This document shows positions 24,163 through 34,625 of a stretch of DNA of 64,000 nucleotides, piece by piece. Under the pieces are notes generated by a model, which had not been told where the DNA came from, did not search any database, and saw only the letters and a list, made by a program, of their open reading frames with translations. Source of the stretch: Suillus spraguei (lineage: Eukaryota > Basidiomycota > Agaricomycetes > Boletales > Suillaceae); contig JABCPU010000224.1 of the NCBI GenBank assembly GCA_016800925.1, forward strand, positions 47,323-111,322, in the 5' to 3' direction. Position 1 is the first letter of the stretch; each line of letters starts with the position of its first letter. The translations under genes were made by a program, and so were the position numbers.

Positions 24163-26174
24163 CCACGTTCCACATACTGATGTCCTCCCATGTCCTTGCT
24201 GCGTCTGCATAGCTCCATTTGGTGCATCGTTTGTTTTATGTTCGTTATCACTGATTCCATGGCAAGCCTTATTACATGTTGCCTCGTGCTGCAGCGCCCC
24301 GCGCTATGTTTACTTATGGCAGTTACTACACTCCAGCGCTACTGATCTTGCCTAGAGTATTCCGAGTACATACATACAATTTAGGATATAAGCACCACAT
24401 ACCCCACACGATAGAAGTACCTGATTTTACACCATTGCATGTACTATTGGTCAGGATTACTGTCTAGCTCTGGATCTACCCAGTAGTGGACATAGTCTTT
24501 AAAGTTTCCTTATTGCTCGTTAATACATCATGCTCGTTCTCTGTTACTGCTGGCATACCACTGGACTTTTGACAGTTAATTTGACTGAACTTCTCATGCA
24601 CCGCTGCTTTACCGCTGAAAGTACTGCAGCTTTCTTTACTGTTTCCTTGCACCGCTTGCAACCTTACCGCTACTGCTCATACCATTGCTCGACATCGCTC
24701 GCTCAACGCAACTGTTACTGATCATATCTTGACCATGGTAGCACCACTACACACGACGCTAGTTCCGGCAGTATCATCGCTGAACATGGCAACTTACTGC
24801 TGACCTCAATGCTTGTTTCACACATAAGTTAGACTCGAACTAGACCATACTAATAGGCATCCCCCTTTAGGGTCAAATACTCTTGTTCTCACAAGTGAAG
24901 CAGACTAGATGGGGCGCAAGACTCACATACTAGTTTAGGCAGTGGTTTATCTACAGCCCAGGCTAGGTTGTATCTTTACACCGGACACTGGCACCATTGC
25001 CCAAGGCAACATGGATTATTTGTTGGAGGCGGGAGATGTCATGTTCAGAAATTGCCATGAGAAGGCGGTGATAATTGTCGAGCCTAGTGAGAGCACTGAT
25101 ATACTCGCGTGAAGCATTAAGGCCCTGAGTTGGAATTGAATTAGTGAGGATGCATGTATGGAATGAGAGTAAACATACCTGCAGTCTCAATTGCCAAGCT
25201 TGATCAGCATAACTTTGTGCAATGTCTTGCATATTTGCAAGGCCTAGATACTTGTAGTTAGTATGAGGCTTTGGATCCCATGCAGTTTGGGAGAGGTGGT
25301 TGACATGTGCAGAGAGTGCAGCGCATTTGCCACAGGGTGAACCCTCAATCAAGGTAGACATGAAGCAACACTTTGATCGAATATAAGGTGTGCTAGGCTG
25401 GGTAAGATTGATGATGAAGGGGAGCCCATCCAAGCCATCATGATAGCGTTCCCAAAAGAGAAACATGATGAAGGGAGGAAGATCTTGTGGCCACTTAACC
25501 AAGAGTCCAGGACAATTGTCAGGACGAGCAGCAGAAAAATCACTGAGAAGTTTGTTTGATTAGTTGAGACAAATGATGAAATGAAACGGAAATGAAACAT
25601 ATTACATGCTTTGATCTGAGGTAAATGATGGGGAATGTGTGATCAGTTCATCAGACACGTTCCTGGCTTCTTTGCACCTTTGAGCAATTGTCCAGAGGCA
25701 TTTCCTACTGCCCCGATGGGCACTCAGAGCATTGAAATGCCCAGTGTCCCACAGAGGAATGCCAGATGGGAGACTTGTTTCACACCACTCCTCACAGTCA
25801 GGGCAACAGATACTCCATCGCTGCTGAGCGCTAACACGTGTGAGTAATCCACCAGCATGAAACACCTGGTAAAGTCCCTCAGTCGTATTTAATGCCAGTT
25901 GTTCAGCAACATTGATTTCCGAGATTGGGGGATCTATCCATATCTCCGGTGAGGCAGAACAACTCCGAGATGAATCTGGAAGCTAGTAAGATGAGGGTCC
26001 TTTGCTATCTGGTAGCACAGCACAGTCGGAGATTGGACTAGAAGAATATTCGGACGACTGATCCATGTCAATGAAATCCGATCCATTGTCCATTGTGTGA
26101 ATTGATCCAAATATATGCGTTCCAATATTAATACGAGCCAAGTTGTTACCATAGTTCTGTGCTGTAGAATACAT

Positions 26175-26919
26175 AATGGGATGGTCTAATGTAAGTCTAA
26201 TGGTTGGGTGAAAGCCGATGATGCTAGGATGATGGAGAGATATCAGACATTAAGAACGCGTCAACGAGATGCGTCATATTTGATATTGACACGTCGTATT
26301 ACTTATTGCATCACATGTTCTGAAAATGACATCCAGAAATTGTCATTCCTTTATCAGTGTGCCCCAATGCGCACTTCTTATTAAAATAAGTATCTAGATG
26401 TATTCTATAGTACTGATTATACCACACTTTCTGTGCTCAACTAACGATTTGACAAAGAACTTAGGCCACTATTGAGAAACTCAGAATATGTGTTTTGAAA
26501 CTTCGGGTGGCTGTATATTAAGGTTTACAAGCTTAGTAATGTCGAGCCCTATATCCGGGATTTGCCTTTTGCCCACCTCTTGGCCTGCAGCTAACGTGTA
26601 TATATATATAAGCACAAATAGTTGACGGCTTGGTGAGTCAAATGCATAAGTCGTCTAGAACAACTTGTTAAGTCCCGTTATGGAAGTTAAACCTATTTCT
26701 AGTACGTATCCGTACCGACTGCACATCTGCTTAGTACTACACGCTAGTGCTCTATTGTATGGAAGCCAGGACCACTGCGCTCTATTTGTCAGCAAAACTC
26801 ATACCATATAAGGCAAGTTCTTCTTGATGACCTCGTACACTCCAAGAAGTTCAAATTTACAAATTGATATACAACAATATTTGGTGCTGCAAACAAGTCC
26901 AGAACCAAGAAATGAAGAT
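26175..26919. other. Intergenic between transposase copy 2 and the alpha-kinase 3' end
   Basis: AT-rich, with a short TATATATATA run near 26600. No gene or repeat family member was recognised. Confidence 0.45.
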
Positions 26920-27083
26920 CTAAGTAGTTGTCAGAGTGGCTTCCTCCTCTGATTCCTATTCCACTTGCTCTTCCGCTTGTTCTTCTGCTTCTGCTTCCTC
27001 TTCTTCTATATTCTCTGAGTCGACAAAGGCCTCCAATTCAAAGCCTGGCTATTCGCAAAAGACATTGCACTTATGGTGCTTGT

Positions 27084-27528
27084 TGTTACGAACTGGGGTG
27101 GCGTCACCAGCGACAGTGAAAAGACACAGACGGTCTGCTGGGAGTTCTTAGTACAAGGAACGTGTTCCGAGTACGATCAAGGGTTCAGCCTCAAAGACAA
27201 GTCTAAGAGGTATCTGCAAGAATAGAGACTAAGACTAAGGAGTGCTTAGACTTAGAGACGATTCAAGACGACTTAGGTTGGAGACCTAAGCGAAGGAGAT
27301 TCCAGGTAAAACCCAGTAAGATTAAAGTAGGGAATCTACTACAAGTACACTGTGCTTTAAATAGGCCAATATGTGCGCACAGACCAAGAGAAGTGTGGGA
27401 ACGTAAGTGCGTATCCAAAGAAGGAAGGCAGCTATAGTACAGATGCGTTGAGCATATGAGTCAGAATCACGTCATGTAATATATACGGTAAAGTAAGAAA
27501 ATGAATAGGGGCACGTACGATTGTAACA
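27084..27528 (-). repeat. 3' LTR of the chromovirus
   Basis: 445 bp, TGTTACGAACTGG to CGATTGTAACA as written on the plus strand. Identical by eye to 34181-34625. It lacks about 31 bp present in the older LTRs at 315-790 and 44945-45419. Confidence 0.95.
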
Positions 27529-27530
27529 TT

Positions 27531-27541
27531 ACCCCCTTTTT
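27531..27541 (-). other. Polypurine tract
   Basis: On the element strand it reads AAAAAGGGGGT, two bases before the 3' LTR, the expected place for the plus-strand DNA primer. Confidence 0.75.
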
Positions 27542-27560
27542 ACACGTAAAGTCACCGGCT

Positions 27561-29028
27561 TTACACATCTTGATTCGCATAGTAGACGGGGTCATCACTA
27601 AACTCGTAGTCTTCATCAGCAAATGATCCGTCCATCATATACTTCGCTTCTTCTAGACCAGCGCGACGTTTAGAGTCTCTCCTTTTCTCTGCACGAATGT
27701 GTTCATCGTCAAGCTGCTTTTCCCAAGCACGGAGTGCGTCGTAAAATCCTTCATCTTTCCAAGTTAACTTGAAGGGTGGAGACCCAACTCGGTCAGGACA
27801 ATAGAGGGATAAATGAGTGGGCGACCAATATCTGCAAACCTTGCACTGATACTCCGCGCAGTTCTTTTGGCGATGTCCTAGTAATCCACAGATCCGGCAC
27901 TTCATGTTCTCGTCAGGGTTGGAAGAAACTTTGCGTAGAGGAGACGGGGAAATGATGGGCGTGGGACTGGTGGATCTAGCGCGCTTCTTTCCCTTCTTCT
28001 TTGTCATACGTTTTAAGGCAAGGGTGTTCTGTCGCTTAAGCTGTGCTTGTTGGGCGGTGGATAACGTGTATGCCGATGTGGGGAGATCTGGGGTAACTGT
28101 TCGTTCGGCAGCTGCAAGGAGTTCGGTGGATGAAGAGGGAGAAGTGATGCCGAAGTCTTTTACTAAGACTGGTGAAACGGGATCCATAGGACCGAATGAT
28201 GGTGGAATAGCCATAGGAGGATGAATATGAAGGTCGCGAAGTCGAGGGCCGAGGGTCACCAACTCAATGGCAGAAATCCCTAATGATTTAGCGGCCGCAT
28301 ACTGCTCCTCCGTGCATGGTTCATATAGCCATGCTGGGTGTTCATGGGTAACTGTAATAGGAGGTGGTGAAGTTGGTCGTTGAATCGGGGATGGGGTTCG
28401 CGGAGAAGCAAGATCATTTGCGTTTGTTGTAGATCAGTAATGGCTTCTTCCACTAAGTTTCGGGCTGCTCTTGTTTCATTGACGGATTGTTGGATGGTTT
28501 CAACGACTTGGTTTGTAAGTTGTCCGATCTCTTGGACAGCAGTGTATAAGCCAGTAAAGGCATCAAGACTAGTATAAGTGCATGAAGAAGAGGGTGCTGG
28601 GATAGGAAGTGGCGCATCTTCCTGCGGAGAGGGAGGTCGAGCAACACCTGCTCGACGTTCGGCAATGATATGAATAGCTTCTTCAACATCATTCTTAAAG
28701 GAATCGGGAAGAAGCAACATAGCGTAAGCACGAATGCGTTTTTGAAGATGAAGGAAGCGGTGACGGAGAGTAATTTCTGTTGTTTCTTTGGCAGTGGCTT
28801 CAATAAGGGCTGCGATGCGAATGATGTTGACGATGAGGAGTGCAGGGAAGGCGCCTCTTTCAGTAAGGATTCTTTCGATCTCGAGGGCATGTCCCTCGCA
28901 GAGAATGGCGGCTTCGATGTAGGAGGAGTTGTCGATCTCGCGGTAAGGGTTCCGTATCGTTCGGTTTCAGAGTCGGAGTCATTGGTGGTAGCGACGACGG
29001 GTGTGATGTAGGCAGTGGGGAAAGACAT
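27561..29028 (-). pseudogene. Extra ORF downstream of integrase, with a CCHC zinc knuckle
   Basis: Starts MSFPTAYITPVVATTNDSDS at 29028 and continues in three frames. The blocks are a Ser/Thr-rich N-terminus, a helical middle (RHRFLHLQKRIRAYAMLLLP, then a likely coiled coil around QEIGQLTNQVVETIQQSV), and a basic segment followed by CRICGLLGHRQKNC, a perfect C-x2-C-x4-H-x4-C knuckle with a second C-x2-C just after. Most chromoviruses have no gene here. The layout suggests a nucleic-acid-binding accessory protein; its role is unknown. Two frameshifts between the blocks break it as it stands. Confidence 0.7.
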
Positions 29029-29079
29029 TTCGATGTGGTAGTTGATCAAGTGCTGGTGCGGTTGATTGACTGAAGGATA

Positions 29080-30395
29080 ATCAGAGGGCGTGTTGCTTCT
29101 TATAAGCATTCAAGATTCGAGCGGAGTTCTTCAAGTTCTTTTCTGGGAGCCATTCGTTATCTCCCGATGGATATCCTATCCAGGAAACGAGTATCGTCGG
29201 CGATTGCCGGTTCCTTTGTGGGAAAGAATTGCTTCGATTTCATATTCTTCTTCTTCTTCGATGATATCAGGTGGGGGTTCAGGGAAGTTCGGTCCGTGTA
29301 CGTCTGTTTCGCTATAGGATGATAAGACAGAAGCATGGAACGTAGGGTGAATCTTCCATTGCGGAGGAAGCTTGAGTGTGAACGTGATGGGTGATAAGAC
29401 ATCGATGATCGGGAAAGGTCCGTATCGTTTCGGTGCCAGTTTCCTCGATGGGAGTTTAAGTCTAAGATTAGCGGCGGATAGCCAAACCTTATCTCCGATC
29501 TTCCATGGGATGTACTTATCTCCTCGGGATCGTTCGGCCATTGTCTGCATAGCAATGTTGTGACAGGCGATTGCTTCTTCTCTTATCTTCTGCAGAGATC
29601 GTACTCGATCTTCTGCTGCGGGGACGGATGAATCAGGGATCAGATGAGGGATAGCGCGTGGTTCATATCCCATCATCAAATAGAAGGGTGATGCATTCCT
29701 TGCATCGTGTTTCCGGTGGTTGTGGACGAATTCGGCGATTGGTAAGTGTTCTACCCAATCTTCAGGGTTGTTGCGACAATAAATGCGTAGATATGTCTCA
29801 AGTTCTTGATTGAGCCTTTCCGTTTGACCATCAGTCTGCGGGTGGTAAGCCGTGGATGGAGCGATGACGTAGTCAAGAAGTCGGGCAAGTTCTTTGAGAA
29901 GCGAGATAGGAATTGCGGTCCTCGATCCGAGATAACTTTGTCATGGAGTCCAAATCGTCGGTAACATGTTTTAAAAATAGCTTGGCCACACCTTCTGATG
30001 TGATAGTTTTCAAACAAGGGATAATAATTACCCCCTTCGTAAGGCCATGGTCTACCACGACCATGATACTGTCAAAGCCTCCAGAGACAGGGAGGTCAGT
30101 GATAAGGTCGACAGAGACTGGGAGAACGGGCGAACAGCCGACGAAGGAATCGGCGTAAGCGGGGGTCGAACGGGATGAGTATCCGCTTTCATTTGCTGAC
30201 AAAGGGCGCAACCCTCAACGTATTTCCGAATATAAGAGCCCATTGCAGGCCACCAGGCTTCTCGTTTTACGAGTTCTTCAGTTTTGAATCTACCGGGGTG
30301 TCCCGCGGTAGGATGATCATGATACCGTTTCAGGATATCGGAGCGATGCGCCGGTGGAATATAAGCGCGATTTTAAAATAGAGGACGTTCTCCTC
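29080..30395 (-). pseudogene. Integrase with C-terminal chromodomain, frame broken
   Basis: The zinc-binding HHCC remains are seen at about 30.3-30.2 kb (H..HP-G-R then CALCQQMK). The catalytic core follows with DLITDLPVSGGFDS, SDRGPQFLSRF and HPQTDGQTERL-type sequence in alternating frames. The C-terminal SH3-like part (29679-29300) has W-K-I-G-D-K-V-W and KRYGPFPI. After EIEAILSHK the frame fails near 29190, where TACTCGTTTCC replaces an expected TACCTCG; the other frame continues with the aromatic chromodomain residues (W-I-G-Y-P, E-W-L-P-E-K-N-L). Chromodomains direct integration to marked chromatin. At least four frame changes occur in this part. Confidence 0.85.
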
Positions 30396-32292
30396 AATTT
30401 CCAATCGGAAAGTGCCGATTTCATAGGGGGAAGGCATACGCCATCAAGGGCATCAGACGCCGTCTTGAAGACAGGGTCGTCGAGGGGGTCAGAGGATGAC
30501 AGCACATCCTTCAAATCGGTGTCAATAAGACGAACGAATAGAGCGTCAGGGAGGAGGGTCTGGTCCTCGTTATCGTCTTTGCCAGAGTCATAATCAGGCC
30601 GGCGGGATAGTGCATCAGGTACTGCTAATTTAGTACCTGCAACATGATGCAGTTCAATGTCGTAAATAGACAAAATCAATTGCCAACGTGCTTGGCGACG
30701 GGTGAGCTTCTGTGCACTTCTAAAGTACAGAAGGTTCTTATGGTCGGTGAATACCAGGACGGGGTGCGGGTTTCCTTCGAGATAATGACGCCATTCGTTC
30801 AATGCCCGGATCACGGCAAGGAGTTCCCGATCAAAGATCTGGTAATTTCGTTCTGCGGGGTTCAAGGACTGAGAGAGGTATGCACATGGATGATAAACAC
30901 CATTCTCATCAGTCTGTAGGAGAACTCCGCCGGTTGCTACGAGCGAAGCGTCGGTAGCAATGGCGAATTGTCGGGAAGGATCAGGGTTACGGAGTACCGG
31001 TTGGGAAGTGAAGCGTCGTTTCAATTTGTCGAAGGTGTCCATACATTCGGTTGACCATTCAAAGGCCTTATCTTTCTTTGTTAAATCGATAAGGGGTCTA
31101 GCGATGTCAGAATAGTGGGAGATGAATGTGCGGTAGAAGTTGCAAAAACCAAGGAATGACCGAACATCTTTTACAGATTTCGGAGTTGGCCATTCGGAGA
31201 TTCCCGCGGTCTTGGCGGTGTCCATAGCAACTTGTCCGGGGCGAATTATCATTCCGAGGTATTCCACTTCTTCTGCATCAAAGGTGCATTTCTCCGGTTT
31301 CAAGAATAAGTGTTCTTTTCGTATTTTCATCAACACTCGTCTAGTTCGTTCACGGTGTTCAGCCATCGTCGTAGAGAAAATCAGGATATCGTCCATGTAG
31401 ATAACCATCCATCCTTCATTGATTTCTTGTTGAAAAGTGCGATTCATGTATGCTTGAAAAGTTGCTGGGGAATTGCAGAGGCCAAAGAACATGACGTTCG
31501 GTTCAAAGAGGCCGAATTCCGTGGTAAAAGCAGCTTTCCACCGATCATCAGGATGGATGCGAATGTTGTTATAACCGACCGAATATCCATTTTCGTAAAG
31601 AACTGTGCATTATGAAGACGTGCGACAAGGGAGATAGGGAGTGGGAGCGGATATGCGTTCTTGACTGTCCAATCATTGATGTAGCGATAATCTTGACAGG
31701 GACGCAGTTCACCGCTCTTCTTTCCCACAAAGAAGAAGCCACTGGCTTGGGGTGACTTCGATTCTGAGATAAAGCCTTTCGCAACGTTTTCATCGATAAA
31801 CGTTTTGACAGCAGCGCGTTCTTTTTCCGATAGCGGGTAAACCTTAGATGTACGAGGGATAAAACCGGGTTTGGTGTCAATCCGATGATCGATACCAGGG
31901 CGTTCGGGGGGTAGTTTGTTCAGTCCATCTTTAGCAAAAACATCTGCGAAGTCGTGTAGATAGCCTGGGACCAATTCTTCGAAGGATTTCTTTTTCTTTT
32001 CCTTCTCATCCGTGGCGAATTCCTGAGCTTTATTACTGTATTTTGGAGAAGGGAGAGGTACTGCGGAGTAGTTGGAGGATTGTTCAAGTTGAGAAGTTCC
32101 ATCACGTGTTAAGGGCGTATCCATGGATAGTTCTTCAATGATTCTCATGCTAATCCCGTCGGTATCGTACTCCACAAGGAAATCTCCATCTCCTAGTTCG
32201 TATGAGGAAATTTCGCGTACTTCTGGTGCATGCCAGACGTCATTCATAGTGTCGAATTGGTCATCATCCTCGGTTGGAATTAACGAGGGCAC
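30317..32292 (-). pseudogene. Reverse transcriptase and RNase H
   Basis: The first half (32292-31580) includes the linker and fingers: LSEKERAAVKTFIDENVAKG and CQDYRYINDWTVKNAYPLPL. At about 31580 the frame shifts by one base just after FTKMDIR. The second half (31492-30317) has MFFGLCNSPATFQAYMN, the catalytic YMDD (in MVIYMDDILIF), the RNase H motif FAIATDASLVATGGVL, FDRELLAVIRAL, TDHKNL and DALSRRPDY. A second break, a C run one base short, lies near 30425. Apart from these breaks the domain order and lengths are normal for a chromovirus. Confidence 0.9.
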
Positions 32293-33163
32293 GGGTTCTT
32301 CTTTATCGGGGATTTCTTCGATTGAAGCTGAAAGAGTTTTCGGGGAACGAAGAATTTGGATAATTTCGGTACGTTGGTGTTTCGCCCTGGGAGTTCTTCT
32401 TCCGGTTTCCTTTTTCCGTGTTTCTGTTCTTCTATTGGCCGTTGCTCAATAGGTTCTTGTCCGACCCGATGTTCGGGTTCGTCTTCATTCTTGCGCTTTT
32501 CTGCGCGAGGGATGGGTGACATTGCTCGTGGAAGTTGTACACGTGGAGTGGGTTCTACAGTACGTGGCATTCGTAGTTCTGGTTCTGGGTTTTCAGGGGT
32601 CTCAATGAAGGGTTTCGGGAGACGGGAATGTTGCCACCGATTATGATTGAAGAGTTGAGGCAACCCGTTCTTCTTTCGATCTTTGTCCAGATCGATTTCG
32701 ATCTCGTCTGATTTCTCTGTCCTTGAAAGGATAAGCGTTTGAGCAGCCCAATCTATGATTGGGTTCATTGCTCGTAACCAGGGAATTCCAAGGAGGATTT
32801 GATCTCTCCTTCCGAGTTTGGTGATATTGAATTTTCCATACATGGTTCGATCGTCAATTTTGACCACTAGGAGGCAGTAATGTGTGATTGGCCCTCCTTT
32901 TATGAGAGTTCCATCTGCCGTTGTAACTCGGAATGGTTCCTTGAGTTTTGTCGTGTGATTTGATGGAGTTTCACAAACTCTTCTGAGATGAATGTTCCTG
33001 CTGCTCCGGAATCGATAATAGCGGTAGTGTCGACGGTTTTCAAACGAGTACGCGAGTGGAGGGTGATTGGGACACGAAGTTCTTTTCTTTCACCTACAGC
33101 GCGTACAAGTCTTAGTATTACATTGGGAGAAACATACGTCGAGTCTTTGTTTCTCCAAGTCAA
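32280..33163 (-). pseudogene. Aspartic protease and linker
   Basis: The retropepsin active-site motif AIIDSGAAGTFIS lies in the frame opening at 33163, overlapping the end of gag by a few bases. The flap/second half with LLGIPWLRAMNPIIDW is in another frame from 32867. A long charged, Pro/Glu-rich linker follows up to the reverse transcriptase frame. As a retropepsin it would act as a dimer to cut the Gag-Pol polyprotein. Confidence 0.85.
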
Positions 33164-33999
33164 AAATCCTCAACAATCCGTCTTACGGTTTCTTCATCTT
33201 CTTCGTCTCCTTTGACTTCGGTTTGTCGGAGCGGGGTCTTCTTCTTTCTGTCAGGACAGTTATGAATACGGTGTCCTGTCTTTCTGCATCCGAAGCATTG
33301 TCCTTTCTTCATGCATTCGGATCTTTCTATGTCGGAGATTCGGTCTACGACCATTGCGTTGGAATCACGGTTCGGAATATACCGTGCATTCCCATAATTC
33401 TTCTTCTTTTGTTGTGGGATATGACGCGTCCTCATGGCGTTAAGCCGATGATGGGCGTTGTCAATAGCAACGCATTGCAACACAACATCTCTGAAGATTT
33501 CGGAGACGTCTCCCGTATTGAAAAGCTTTGTGAGGATACCCCAATTAAGACCGTCTTGGAAGAACTGGATCTTCGTCGCGTTGTCAGTAACCTGAGCCTT
33601 GGCTGCAAGTGCCTCAAAGTCGGCGACGTAGGTGTGAAGATCTCCAGTTCCTTGTTTGAGATCTCTGAGTCGTGTAAGCGCGGTCATTCTGGTATCCACT
33701 GGTTGGAATGCTTCGTTGAAGCTCTTCATAAAATCCACCATCGTCCCATAACCCACTTTTTGTCCCGAAGTGTCGGTGGATTGGGCGTGTTCAAGGAATT
33801 GTTCCTTCCAAGATTTGGCATTCTTCTCGGTCATGAAAGATGTTATGTAGATGATCTTCTGCTTGTCGGTGGTGTAAAGCTTTTCATTGATGTCAAAGTG
33901 CAAATTGCACGACTGGATAAACTCGCGAGAGTTATCGCGATCTCCATCAAATCCAATCGGTTGGCCGATCTTGTATTCGAATTCTTTGGTCGACGACAT
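33160..33999 (-). CDS. gag: Gag capsid/nucleocapsid protein of the chromovirus
   Basis: This is an intact 279-aa frame. The N-terminal and central part (about residues 25-190) is a Retrotrans_gag-type capsid region: FIQSCNLHFDINEKLYTTDK, TSFMTEKNAKSWKEQF, FKEAF-like and TRMTALTRLRDLKQGTGDL blocks. Near the C-terminus CFGCRKTGHRIHNC is a C-x2-C-x4-H-x4-C zinc knuckle that binds RNA. The start is the first ATG after the leader. The truncated copy at 45618-46058 is closely similar (N/K and Q/E changes). Unlike pol, this frame has no break. Confidence 0.93.
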   Translation of the reverse strand: MSSTKEFEYKIGQPIGFDGDRDNSREFIQSCNLHFDINEKLYTTDKQKIIYITSFMTEKNAKSWKEQFLEHAQSTDTSGQKVGYGTMVDFMKSFNEAFQPVDTRMTALTRLRDLKQGTGDLHTYVADFEALAAKAQVTDNATKIQFFQDGLNWGILTKLFNTGDVSEIFRDVVLQCVAIDNAHHRLNAMRTRHIPQQKKKNYGNARYIPNRDSNAMVVDRISDIERSECMKKGQCFGCRKTGHRIHNCPDRKKKTPLRQTEVKGDEEDEETVRRIVEDF

Positions 34000-34168
34000 G
34001 GTTGATGTTTCTTCTGATGAGTTATACTTTCTCGGTGCCTACACGCGCTGTCTTGCTGTCCGTTAGGGCTTTCTTCTTGACAATCTGCTCAGCGTACGCG
34101 TACGCTAGTCTGCTGATCGAAGCGATCAGGGTTCAGGGTCGAAGACTGGATAGTCGACGATCAAATGA

Positions 34169-34179
34169 ACTTTAATCTT
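34169..34179 (-). other. Self-priming primer-binding site
   Basis: On the element strand, one base after the 5' LTR, lies AAGATTAAAGT. It is the exact reverse complement of ACTTTAATCTT inside the LTR (34415-34425), which falls about 35 bp past the TATA-like TATTTAAA and so would be the first bases of the RNA. No tRNA 3' end complement (TGG...) is visible. The same 11-base pairing exists in the copy at 44945-45450. Confidence 0.75.
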
Positions 34180-34180
34180 T

Positions 34181-34625
34181 TGTTACGAACTGGGGTGGCG
34201 TCACCAGCGACAGTGAAAAGACACAGACGGTCTGCTGGGAGTTCTTAGTACAAGGAACGTGTTCCGAGTACGATCAAGGGTTCAGCCTCAAAGACAAGTC
34301 TAAGAGGTATCTGCAAGAATAGAGACTAAGACTAAGGAGTGCTTAGACTTAGAGACGATTCAAGACGACTTAGGTTGGAGACCTAAGCGAAGGAGATTCC
34401 AGGTAAAACCCAGTAAGATTAAAGTAGGGAATCTACTACAAGTACACTGTGCTTTAAATAGGCCAATATGTGCGCACAGACCAAGAGAAGTGTGGGAACG
34501 TAAGTGCGTATCCAAAGAAGGAAGGCAGCTATAGTACAGATGCGTTGAGCATATGAGTCAGAATCACGTCATGTAATATATACGGTAAAGTAAGAAAATG
34601 AATAGGGGCACGTACGATTGTAACA
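34181..34625 (-). repeat. 5' LTR of the chromovirus
   Basis: 445 bp, identical by eye to the 3' LTR. It holds the promoter and predicted start site listed next. Confidence 0.95.
34415..34460 (-). promoter_or_regulatory. LTR core promoter: TATA box and predicted start site
   Basis: TATTTAAA (34453-34460, element strand) lies 35 bp before ACTTTAATCTT (34425-34415). The exact 11-base match of the latter to the primer-binding site makes 34425 the likely 5' end of the RNA. Confidence 0.6.

Larger units (their letters stand above)
23026..24980 (-). repeat. Family C LTR, outer copy, carrying a nested LTR
   Basis: Read on the minus strand it starts TGTAAAGATACAACC at 24980 and ends GTTCGTTACA at 23026. 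Flanks are CTGG on the left and CCGG on the right, a 4-bp target duplication with one C-to-T change at a CpG. It sits exactly between S-V-R and E-I-I-N-K codons of transposase copy 2. The nested LTR at 23179-24162 makes it longer than the usual family size. Confidence 0.75.
17692..26174 (-). pseudogene. Zinc-finger/RNase H-like transposase gene, copy 2, split by LTRs
   Basis: Blocks in order on the minus strand: an N-terminal part with a CCPDCEEWC..H..H-GS-C zinc-finger-like motif (26.2-25.6 kb); a helical block (25.5-24.98); the core (23.03-22.18) with IDEMAIKEMAVHYSKYNKIG, TDGDAACHAAGH and DPKHIFK; further core (22.09-21.33); an acidic/linker block (21.26-20.2); a CPLC..H..GQHIL finger (19.30-19.18); and a C-terminal CRFCGR / CGLC / AHILSKH zinc-binding part (18.28-17.69). 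Three insertions interrupt it: an LTR C complex (23026-24980), LTR A (19356-20126) and LTR C (18322-19222). Removing them restores reading across the junctions. The acidic D-E-M, D-G-D and D-x-K-H-x-x-K motifs suggest a P-element-like DDE/RNase H transposase; this is inference. Terminal inverted repeats were not found. Confidence 0.7.
27084..34625 (-). mobile_element. Full-length Ty3/gypsy chromovirus, family B
   Basis: This 7542-bp element lies in reverse between the direct repeats CTTGT (27079-27083, 34626-34630). Its two 445-bp LTRs look identical base for base, so insertion was very recent. Order in the element's sense: LTR, primer-binding site, gag with zinc knuckle, aspartic protease, reverse transcriptase, RNase H, integrase with chromodomain, an extra ORF with a second zinc knuckle, polypurine tract, LTR. 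Chromodomain and a self-priming primer site place it near the Tf1/sushi side of the chromoviruses. Several one-base frame breaks in pol mean it is either defective and moved in trans, or the sequence holds indel errors. Confidence 0.95.

Noticed and set aside
27561..29028. Envelope-like gene in the chromovirus
   Set aside because: The extra ORF has a zinc knuckle and basic/coiled-coil parts, with no signal peptide or membrane anchor.
32123..34005. Long plus-strand frames opposite gag and pol (for example 33067-34005)
   Set aside because: Antisense shadows of the chromovirus genes, which have full domain support on the minus strand.
34180..34181. tRNA-type primer-binding site after the 5' LTR
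   Set aside because: The bases after the LTR do not match a TGG-type tRNA end; the 11-base self-complement explains them better.
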